Of a DNA stretch of 64,000 nucleotides, positions 11,384 to 23,300 are shown one piece after another. This DNA is from Branchiostoma belcheri (taxonomy: Eukaryota; Chordata; Leptocardii; Amphioxiformes; Branchiostomatidae), in assembly GCF_001625305.1 (NCBI RefSeq), contig NW_017804353.1:5094999-5158998 (forward strand), read 5' to 3'. Under the pieces are notes generated by a model. It was not told the origin of the DNA. It did no database searches and was given only the letters and a program-made list of their open reading frames with translations. The translations under genes were made by a program, and so were the position numbers. Within the stretch, counting starts at the first letter, position 1; each line of letters opens with the position of its first letter.

Positions 11384-14300
11384 GTAGGTCTCTCAAATAT
11401 CCTTCTCTGTGGGTGTTTATCCCCTGAAAATCCCACCAACATGTGCCACATGCCCACGGCCCGTACCGCCAGCACGGCCACTGATCCCCCTGATGGACGG
11501 CCTGCCTGTTTTGTTATCATTAATACCAATAAGGCGGGATCAGGGCCTGGAATCAGACACGGCTAGGAATTGAGACACAATCTCGGTCCCCCGCTGGGCA
11601 GTGACAACCGGGGTAAGATGAGGACGGAGTGACAGTAGGGCCAGTCTGTAGGGCCATGGTACCAGTACTATACGGGAGCGACAATTGATTGCCATGGAAT
11701 TTAGGACTCGCTCAGCTAGTAAGCTAAAGGGCAGAATCTCGGTCACCCGAAGCCAAAAGGGTGTAAAAAAAACCACTCATTCCGGCAGTTTTCGCTAGTC
11801 TCGAGACGGCAGTATCAGTATAAATCAGTTGGAGGTACCGTTAGTAGCACTTGACTTGTTCCTCAGACCACACCGCAGCCCAGTAGCTATAAACAGATCT
11901 AAACAATGTCTGTGGGGTTAGATTGACCTTTGATGAAGGTCATGAGTAAGCTGACATACTCTATAAATGATGTAGCCAATTATAGAAATGAATACTCGGA
12001 AACGTATCCTCTATCGTTAATTTGTACACTTTTTCCATTTTAGCACCTTTTTCTACCAGAGATTCGTTTTCCATTCAAGCTCGTTTTTTCGGTGATGTTA
12101 CAATCTCTACAGTTAGATGTAGTATTGCCAGCGGCCATTCAGCACTTTCATGGCCATAAATACATGTTGTGGACAGAAGATCCCTCTTCGGTTTGTCCAA
12201 ATGTAATAAAATACAACAAAACACCCACTTGAACCTGTCACATGCACAACAGGTGCATGGGTCGCAGCCTCTATGATGTCCTGACCCCTAGTGAGTAACG
12301 TCACACGTCAACAAGACAAATGCTCTTCGTTCGTAGTAATTGATTAATGAGAGCTAAATTTGTGCATGTTTGGTTCGATGGTGACATCGCTTCAATTCAA
12401 CAGAGCCCACCCATGCATAGAGCATGTCAGGCTTCTGATGACGAAACTGGGCTGTCCCAGAGCCACGTGTGTAGCTCAGTAGAGTTCACATGGGGATACA
12501 TGTACCCAGTGAACTGTTGGTAAGGACAAGTGTGACAAGTGGCCACACAGAGAGTTTCTCAATATTTCTCGAGTGCCGTTAGCATGCTTATCGTCTCAGT
12601 TGCCACGTATCTGTTCCACGTCTTGAACGAAAATAAACACTACGCGACTGGATGTCATACAGTACCCTTCTACGCACTTTCCTGGAGTATATATATAGTT
12701 CTTAGATTTGTCAATGTCTCTCTGAACAGAAAAACAAGATATCAATCAATGTACATGTGTTGACATTAACCTGTCTGATATTTGGACAAAGTTCATATGC
12801 TCGTTAAAGAAATCCAACAAGCAGGTCTTTTATTGGAAAAAATCTACTGTCGAAACTTCTTTGGGCCAACCAAAGCAAGCTATACCTATATCGTGTGAAC
12901 ACTTTCACGATTGCGAGACGTATATATGATTTTGAACTTCAAGTCAGCTCCAGAGACGTTATTGATAGAACGTAGTACTTTACAAGATGACCAGCTGCTT
13001 TGAGTCTAAGTTGGTCACTTAAATCTTGAGAATATCCTTGTGTCAACTGAGTTGTTCTCATGTTCCCAACACGCAGAGCTCACCGTACCGGCGCCCATCT
13101 CGGGTGTCTTCACCAGGGACATCACCATCAACTCCGTCTTCATCGGCTGGGTGGAGGAGGACTACGTGGACAACTACCTCCTGGAGTACCGCCGCACCAA
13201 CGAGCTCAACGGCTGGAACGAGATCGAGGTGTTCGAGCCCGGCTACACGGTGACGGGCCTGGCCTCCGCCACGGAGTACCAGTTCCGCGTGTCCGGAGTC
13301 AACGCCAAGGGCAGAGGCGAACCCAGCGACGTGGTGGAGGTCGCCACGAAAGGTAAGCACAATGAACGATAGACGTACGCGCGACGCTTGGAGATGTGCA
13401 GGTTCTTGCATTCCCTTTTTTCCACAGGAAACAATTGTACGGGAAGCGCCTTCTTTGTGCAACGCCACGTTTACATTATATCGTAGGACATAATCGCGTT
13501 GCGCATACATTGCCCTGTCTTTGCTCATCGTTGTCAACATTATAGTATGCGCCAGGATGACAACATGCAGAGACTCCGTACTAATACGAGAGTATACTTC
13601 GGAGGTGATTACCTGACTTGATTTGGTCATGAATGTCTTTGCATGAATTTTCTTATTTTCTGCGTATTACATGGTGCACTAAATATGCTTTTCATTTTAG
13701 GGTCTCTTTCCTCATCTTAACTCTTAGCAGGTGTAACGTTACATCGTGCAGGAATGCAGGAATACAGAACGCGGAATCACCCAACATAGCAACCAACATA
13801 AGGAGTTTGAGTTCAACAGAATTCAGTGGGATGGAAATCTTCATTTCCCTTTTCTCTCCATGTCAATGTTGTTACACCAATTACTTTTTATACCCAAATT
13901 ATGCAAACGTTATACCTTACTTTCTATCCTATCCATGTAAGAAGGCATACAAGCATTTCCAGTCCTCCAGAAATGAATACTGACAAAGTTCCAAATACAA
14001 CGGCCCCCAACAGAAGCCAAACCCACCCTGCTCGTTTCACACAGCACCGGGTAACCGATAAACAGAGCTGTTTGAGCAGGTTTTACTGTCTGTTTTGAGG
14101 TCAAGAAAGGTTTCAGCTCACGGAAAGGCCATTGACACCACTTCGATTTTATGTAGGGTACAGACGTCACAGGAGGAGCCATTGGAGCGCCTGCAATGCT
14201 GTATAATCGTTTGAAAGCAATAACGGTCAATAGTAATGACTTTCCTTATTGTAAAAAAAGATATACACCTGCCCATAGTTGTAAGGTGTTGATTGGTTAG

Positions 14301-17300
14301 TAGTGGATACCACTTTCGTACAAAGTTGGAAAAGCCATAGTATGTGGCCATAATACGTCTGATATTTGCCATGCATTTGGCAAAGCATGATATCTTGGGG
14401 TTCAAGTTACATCGGTTGCCTTTGTAATATAACTTCCCATCTGCCTCTTGTTATAGGAAGGTTTATGAGCAAGGCTAGGCAGCAAACCCCAAGCCAACTC
14501 AGTACTACTCTAGGTCACTTCCACAGAAAACCAGCACACTATAGTATTTTGCCAGTGCTCAGTTCTCAAGGATATGTTTATGGCTAGACACAGTAAGCAC
14601 TCTACTGGGAGTCAACAAGCTTCTGATAGTCTCATATGGTGTTAGCACAGGATGGTTCCCTCACCAAAACACAGAATACTTCACATTTCAGGCTAGGCTA
14701 CTGATGGCTCTATCGGCAAATGTGAAACAGAACACCAAAAGCTATTAACATGGGGCCATCCTCTCAATTTGACCTACATCATTCAAGGTCACAGTATGAT
14801 CAGCTTCCCTACAGGGTTCAGAGCAGATATGACTGTTTTAGTGGTCTGGAAGCAGGACAGAGTGAACAATTTAGGTTGAGAAGACAAATGTTCAAGATGG
14901 AACAACAACATTCATCATCATCAATCTTTGACCTCAGCATCTCACAGCTATGACACTTGTTTGGAGACCCAAAGATCAACTGCTTTGTTGCTTTTTGCTT
15001 GCCATTTGTATGAAGAGAATATTTTTCACATGGATCAAAGAGGCCTGAAAACTTTCTCTAAAAGAAAAATGTAATATCTTATGAAAGCTAAATGCTCTGC
15101 AACATGCCACAGTAAGAGGTTGACATTGTGACAACTGTTACATGCACCAACACACATGTACACCAGCTGAATTGATACTTATAAATACTTGTCTGATTGT
15201 CCAGTTGTTGACCAGAAATGTGTGCTTTTGAAGGGCCAGAGTTATTCGACCCCAGCCCTCCGCGGGACGCTCGCGGCCATTCCGTGGATCCTTACAGTGC
15301 CATTGTGCAGTGGAAACCACCCGTCAACGGATCCGCCGTCATTTCCGGGTACAGGTTGATCTACCAGCGGGGAGATGACGGTCCTCTTCAACACGTTGAC
15401 ATGAATAAACCAATGAACTTTTACTACGTCTTGCAAAACGTGTCTCCAGACTCGACGTACAACATGTGGATTGAACCATACAGCCCTGGGGGTCGTGGGC
15501 CTCAGAGTGAACGTTTCGTCGTATACACGATGGCCGCAGGCGGTGGTGGGACTGTTCCTCGCCCGGAAACGGGTACTGACAAAGACTCAGGTGGTAAGGG
15601 AAAAATTTTCACATGCGTGATCTTGCATCATCAATGTCCACGTACATTCACTGCATGTGAGCAGACAAACCAGCCACTGAGGACACAACACTTGCACAGA
15701 CTGAACAAGTGGAGATGGAGCAATGGCATCCACCATGACATCTTCTTCACATGAATTCTACTAGCGCCAGCAAACGAATAAAAACTTGTATGTGATGCAC
15801 TTGACAGCAACACGAGGCCATACATGCACAGAGCAGTACCCTTCTTCATACAAAAACAATGACATTACACAGAGTGACAGCAGTTGCTTTCACAGTTGTG
15901 CTGCACATTGCTCACAGCTACATGACGTACTTTTGCGAGTCTTGCGCAGTGTCCACACAATTGTGGCAGTCTTCGTGTCAACACAAACATGGCAATGATG
16001 CGGACAGTTTTCAGCTTTTCACATTGACAAATGCTAAAACACAGAAGCTACATTACAGAGTTGCACAGAGAAATTCTTCCGTTGAATACTCCACCACTCA
16101 CTCTGTCAGGTTTCTTTATATTTCCAGCATGAGCACTTTTGTTCCATCTGATGTCTAGTAGAATCTGTCTAATAGGAATTTTAGATACTAGTGTTAATGA
16201 TAAAATTATCTACTTAACAAAACACCATCAACCCAGGTGCTCCTGTGGGATTGAGTGGACAACCTGTAGATCCTTACAACATTCGTGTGGAATGGCAACC
16301 TCCCACTAACCCTACAGATGACATCCAAGGGTACAAACTGCAGTACCAGAAGCCAGGAGACAGATACCCACAAACTGTGAACATGGGCAACCCACCTGAT
16401 CGTACATATATCCTGCGAGAAGTGTCTCCAGACACACAGTACAACATGTGGGTGACTCCGTATGGTCCTAGAGGTGACGGACCTCAGAGTCAACATCTTA
16501 CAGTACAAACTCAGCCTGTAGAAGGTCCAGGGACTGGCCCAGGAACAGGCACTGATTGGAGACCAGGTGGTAAGGAACAGCTTCATTGGCACTGGACAGT
16601 GAGATTACATTTTGGCACTGACATCACTGGACAGAGGTATCTCATTTTGGCACTGACATCACTGGATAGTGGGATCATATCCATCCTTAGACTTGGTCCA
16701 TATAGTAAGACAGTAACTTGAGTAAGTCAATAATATGATAGGTTCCTTCACAGCATTTGGACAGCCACTCATCACATTGGAACACTTGCACAGACAGCAG
16801 GAGACAACATTTGCTGACAAGTACTCTTTGCTCTTCTGCAGCTTCTTTGAATGTTGCTTTAGTTACATGTTTTTTTGTAGTCTTGTGTCTCACAAGAGTT
16901 TGCTTTCTTTAGTACAAAATATGATTGTGCACAAACAACTTATACTGGTATGGAATTTGCATTTAGCTGACATTTCTCAAAGGCTTGTACACAAGTCCTG
17001 TCAGTTCTTTGGTGGAGAAGTAGTTCTTTTCAGTTTGCTGTTGAATAGAATCTACCTACCAGGTATCTTTGTCATGACAAATGATATAATCATCTGCATT
17101 TTAAGGACAAGAAGTTGTCAACCCTGGTGCTCCAATTGGAGTTAGTGGACAACCTGTAGATCCTTACAACATCCGTCTGCAGTGGCAACCTCCAACTAAC
17201 CCTACAGATAACATCCAAGGGTACAAATTGCAATATCAGAAGCCAGGAGACAGTTCCCCACAAACTGTGAACATGGGCAACCCACCTGATCGTACATACG

Positions 17301-20300
17301 TCTTACGAGGAGTGTCTCCAGACACACAGTACAACATGTGGGTGACACCGTATGGTCCTAGAGGTGACGGACCTCAGAGTCAACATCTTACAGTACAAAC
17401 TCAGCCTGTAGAAGGTCCAGAGACCGGCCCAGGAACAGGCACTGATGGGAGACCAGGTGGTAAGGAACAGCTTCATTGGCACTGGACAGTGAGATCTCAT
17501 TTTGCCACTGACATCACTGGACAGAGGTATCTCATTTTGGCACTGACATCACTGGATAGTGGGATCATAACCATCCATGTAGACTTAGTCCATATGGTAA
17601 GACAGTAAGTCAATAATATGATAGGTTCTTTCACAGCATTTGGACAGCCACTCATCACATTTGAACACTTGCACAGACAGCAGGAGACAACATTTGCTGA
17701 CAAGTACTCTTTGCTCTTCTAGCAGCTTCTTTGAATGTTGCTTTAGTTACATGTTTTTTTTTGTAGTCTTGTGTCTCACAAGAGTTTGCTTTCTTTAGTA
17801 CAAAATATGATTGTGCACAAACAACTTATACTGGTATGGAATTTGCATTTAGCTGACATTTCTCAAAGGCTTGTACACAAGTCCTGTCAGTTCTTTGGTG
17901 GAATCTACCTAACAGGTATCTTTGTCATGACAAATGATACAATCATCTGCATTTTAAGGACAAGAAGTTGTCAACCCTGGTGCTCCAATTGGAGTTAGTG
18001 GACAACCTGTAGATCCTTACAACATCCGTCTGCAGTGGCAACCTCCAACTAACCCAACTGACGACATCTATGGGTACAAGTTGCAATATCAGAAGCCAGG
18101 AGACAGTTCCCCACAAACTGTGAACATGGGCAACCCACCTGATCGTACATACGTCTTACGAGGAGTGTCTCCAGACACACAGTACAACATGTGGGTGACA
18201 CCGTATGGTCCTAGAGGTGATGGACCTCAGAGTCAACATCTTACAGTACAAACTCAGCCTGTAGAAGGTCCAGGGACTGGCACTGAGGGGAGACCAGGTG
18301 GTAAGGAACAGCTTCATTGGCACTGGACAATTGGGTCACTGACATGACATGACACAATGGGATCTCATTTTGGCACTGACATCACTGGACAGTGGGTTCA
18401 TAATCATGTAGACATAGTCGTCAATGATGTCACAGGTTCATTCACAATCACAGCATTTGGACAATCAGACATCACTTTGGAACACATGCACCAACAGGAG
18501 TATGCACAGACAGGAGGAGACAGCATTTGCTGACAAGCACACTTTGATCTTCAGCACTTATATATACACATGTATGTTGCAGCAGCTTCTTTGAATGTTG
18601 CTTCAGTTAGTCTGATGTATTTTCATATCACAAGAACTTTTTCTTTAGTAGTTCATATGATTGTGCATATACAGTATACTGGCCATGGTCTGGGATTTGC
18701 ATTTACCAGTAGTTGACATTTTTCAACTGTTTGTACACAAGTCCTGTCAGATCTTGGAGAAGTTATTTTCAATCTGCTGTTGAATAGAATCTACCTAACA
18801 AGTATCTTTGTTATGACAATTAATACATTCATCTACATTGAAGGACAAGATGTTGTCAACCCTGGTGCTCCAATAGGAGTTAGTGGACAACCTGTAGACC
18901 CTTACAATATCCGTCTGCAGTGGCAACCTCCAACTAACCCTACGGATGACATCCAAGGGTACAAACTGCAATATCAGAAGCCAGGAGACATATACCCACA
19001 AACTGTCAACATGGGCAACCCACCTGATCGTACATATATCTTGCGAGGAGTGTCTCCAGACACACAGTACAACATGTGGGTGACACCGTATGGTCCTAGA
19101 GGTGATGGACCTCAGAGTCAACATCTTACAGTACAAACTCAGCCTGTAGAAGGTCCAGGGACTGATGGGAGACCAGGTGGTAAGGAACATCTTCATTGGC
19201 ACTGGACAGTGGGATAACATTTTGGCACTGACATCATCACTGGACATCGGGATCACATTTTGGCACTGACATCACAGAACATTGGGGTCACAATCATATA
19301 GATATAGTCATCATGTTCAGTCATGGACAGACAAGCATCACTATGGAACAGGCAATGCTTATACACAGACAGGACATCTTGCCTTGCTTTACAGAATTGC
19401 AGACATCCTACACCCCTCTGTTTACACATTCCACTTCAACCTCCTACACAATGGGGCATTGGCTGCTGCTTTGAAAGTTGCTTTGTCCTTTGCATTTTAT
19501 ATGCTAGTCACAGCAGTTTGTCTTCTTCGGTTCTCACAATAGATCAGTGAATGAATGTGCATACCTTGCATAATATTATTGCCATGAAAGTTCTATGATG
19601 GAAAAGTACTTCTTATGAATCTGCTATTGAGTAGAATCCATTTAATAGGAATCTTTTTTGATAGTGATGGATAATATTTAAACCATCTACATTAAAGGAC
19701 AAGAAGTTGTCAACCCTGGTGCTCCAGTGGGACTTACTGGACAACCTGTAGATCCTTACAACATTCGTGTGGAGTGGCAACCTCCAACTAACCCAACCGA
19801 CACAATAGCTGGTTACAAGTTACAATATCAGAAGCCAGGAGACAGTTCACCACAAACTGTGAACATGGGCAACCCACCTGATCGTACATACATCTTGCGA
19901 GGAGTGTCTCCAGACACACAGTACAACATGTGGGTGACACCGTATGGTCCTAGAGGTGACGGACCTCAGAGTCAACATCTTACAGTACAAACTCAGCCTG
20001 TAGAAGGTCCAGGGACAGGCCCAGAAACAGGCACTGATGGGAGACCAGGTGGTAAGGAACAGCTTCATTGGACTGTCAATGCACTGGACAGTAGTGGGGT
20101 CTCGATTTTGGCACTGGCATCACTGGGTAGTGGGNNNNNNNNNNNNNNNNNNNNNNNNNNNNNNNNNNNNNNNNNNNNNNNNNNNNNNNNNNNNNNNNNN
20201 NNNNNNNNNNNNNNNNNNNNNNNNNNNNNNNNNNNNNNNNNNNNNNNNNNNNNNNNNNNNNNNNNNNNNNNNNNNNNNNNNNNNNNNNNNNNNNNNNNNN

Positions 20301-23300
20301 NNNNNNNNNNNNNNNNNNNNNNNNNNNNNNNNNNNNNNNNNNNNNNNNNNNNNNNNNNNNNNNNNNNNNNNNNNNNNNNNNNNNNNNNNNNNNNNNNNNN
20401 NNNNNNNNNCTGTAGAAGGTCCAGAGACCGGCCCAGGAACAGGCACTGATGGGAGACCAGGTGGTAAGGAACAGCTTCATTGGCACTGGACAGTGAGATT
20501 ACATTTTGGCACTGACATCACTGGACAGAGGTATCTCATTTTGGCACTGACATCACTGGATAGTGAGATCATAACCATCCATGTAGACTTAGTCCATATG
20601 GTAAGACAGTAAGTCAATAATATGATAGGTTCTTTCACAGCATTTGGACAGCCACTCATCACATTTGAACACTTGCACAGACAGCAGGAGACAACATTTG
20701 CTGACAAGCACTCTTTGCTCTTCTAGCAGCTTCTTTGAATGTTGCTTTAGTTATATGTTTTTTTTTGTAGTCTTGTGTCTCACAAGAGTTTGCTTTCTTT
20801 AGTACAAAATATGTTTGTGCACAAACAACTTATACTGGTATGGAATTTGCATTTAGCTGACATTTCTCAAAGGCTTGTACACAAGTCCCATCAGTTCTTT
20901 GGTGGAGAAGTAGTTCTTTTCAGTCTGCTGTTGAACAGAATCTACCTAACAAGTATCTTTGTCATGACAAATGATACAATCATCTGCATTTTAAGGACAA
21001 GATGTTGTCAACCCTGGAGCTCCAATTGGAGTTAGTGGACAACCTGTAGATCCTTACAACATCCGTCTGCAGTGGCAACCTCCAACTAACCCTACTGACG
21101 ACATCTATGGGTACAAGTTGCAATATCAGAAGCCAGGAGACAGTTCCCCACAAACTGTGAACATGGGCAACCCACCTGATCGTACATACGTCTTACGAGG
21201 AGTGTCTCCAGACACACAGTACAACATGTGGGTGACACCGTATGGTCCTAGAGGTGACGGACCTCAGAGTCAACATCTTACAGTACAAACTCAGCCTGTA
21301 GAAGGTCCAGGGACAGGCACTGAGGGGAGACCAGGTGGTAAGGAACAGCTTCATTGGCACTGGACAATTGGGTCACTGACATGACATGACACAATGGGAT
21401 CTCATTTTGGCACTGACATCACTGGACAGTGGGTTCATAATCATGTAGACATAGTCGTCAATGATGTCACAGGTTCATTCACAATCACAGCATTTGGACA
21501 ATCAGACATCACTTTGGAACACATGCACCAACAGGAGTATGCACAGACAGGAGGAGACAGCATTTGCTGACAAGCACACTTTGATCTTCAGCACTTATAT
21601 ATACACATGTATGTTGCAGCAGCTTCTTTGAATGTTGCTTCAGTTAGTCTGATGTATTTTCATATCACAAGAACTTTTTCTTTAGTAGTTCATATGATTG
21701 TGCATATACAGTATATACTGGTCTGGGATTTGCATTTACAACTAATTGTACTGGTCTGGGATTTGCATTTACCAGTAGTTGACATTTTTCAAATGTTTGT
21801 ACACAAGTCCTGTCAGATCTTGGAGCAGTTATTTTCAATCTGCTGTTGAATAGAATCTACCTAACTAGTATCTTTGTTATGACAATTAATACATTCATCT
21901 ACATTTAAGGACAAGATGTTGTCAACCCTGGTGCTCCAATTGGAGTTAGTGGACAACCTGTAGATCCTTACAACATTCGTGTGGAGTGGCAACCTCCAAC
22001 TAACCCTACGGATGACATCCAAGGGTACAAACTACAGTATCAGAAGCCAGGAGACAGATACCCACAAACTGTGAACATGGGCAACCCACCTGATCGTACA
22101 TACGTCTTACGAGGAGTGTCTCCAGACACACAGTACAACATGTGGGTGACACCGTATGGTCCTAGAGGTGACGGACCTCAGAGTCAACATCTTACAGTAC
22201 AAACTCAGCCTGTAGAAGGTCCAGGGACTGGCCCAGGAACAGGCACTGATGGAAGACCAGGTGGTAAGGAACAGCTTCATTGGCACTGGACAGCGGGATC
22301 ACATTTTGGCACTGACATCATCACTGGACAGCGGGATCACATTTTGGCACTGACATCATCACTGGACAGCGGGATCATATTTTGCACTGACATCACTAAA
22401 CATTGGGGTCACAATCATATAGATGTAGTCATCATGTTCAGTCATGGACAGACAGGCATCAATATGGAACAGACAATGCTTATATATACACAGACAGGAC
22501 ATCTTGCCTTGCTTTACAGAATTGCAGAGACATCCCACAACTCTCTATTTACACATACATTTGTACCACTTCAACCTCCTGCACAATGGGGCATTGGCTG
22601 CTGCTTCAAGAGTTGCTTACTATAGTCTTTTGCATTTTATATGCTAGTCACAGCAGTTTGTTTCCTTGGTTCTCACAATAGATACGTGAAAGTGCATACC
22701 TTGCATATTGATATAATGGTTATTTATTTTAATGATGTTAAACATCATGTACATCTTGTACATTTGGCATGAAAGTTCTATGATGAAAAGTACTTCTTAT
22801 GAATCTGCTATTGAGTAGAATCTGTTTAATAGGAATCTTTTTTGATAGTGATGGATAATATTTAAACCATCTACATTAAAGGACAAGAAGTTATCAACCC
22901 TGGTGCTCCAGTGGGACTTACTGGACAACCTGTAGATCCTTACAACATTCGTGTGGAGTGGCAACCTCCAACTAACCCAACTGACACAATAGCTGGTTAC
23001 AAGTTACAATATCAGAAGCCAGGAGACAGTTCCCCACAAACTGTGAACATGGGCAACCCACCTGATCGTACATACATCTTGCGAGGAGTGTCTCCAGACA
23101 CACAGTACAACATGTGGGTGACACCGTATGGTCCTAGAGGTGACGGACCTCAGAGTCAACATCTTACAGTACAAACTCAGCCTGTAGAAGGTCCAGGAAC
23201 TGGCCCAGGAACAGGCACTGATGGGAGACCAGGTGGTAAGGAACAGCTTCATTGGACTGTCACTGCACTGGACAGTAGTGGGATCTCATTTTGGCACTGA

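Noticed and set aside
20037-20612. Long open frames running through the N gap
   Set aside because: They are open only because N codons cannot be stops; they carry no information.
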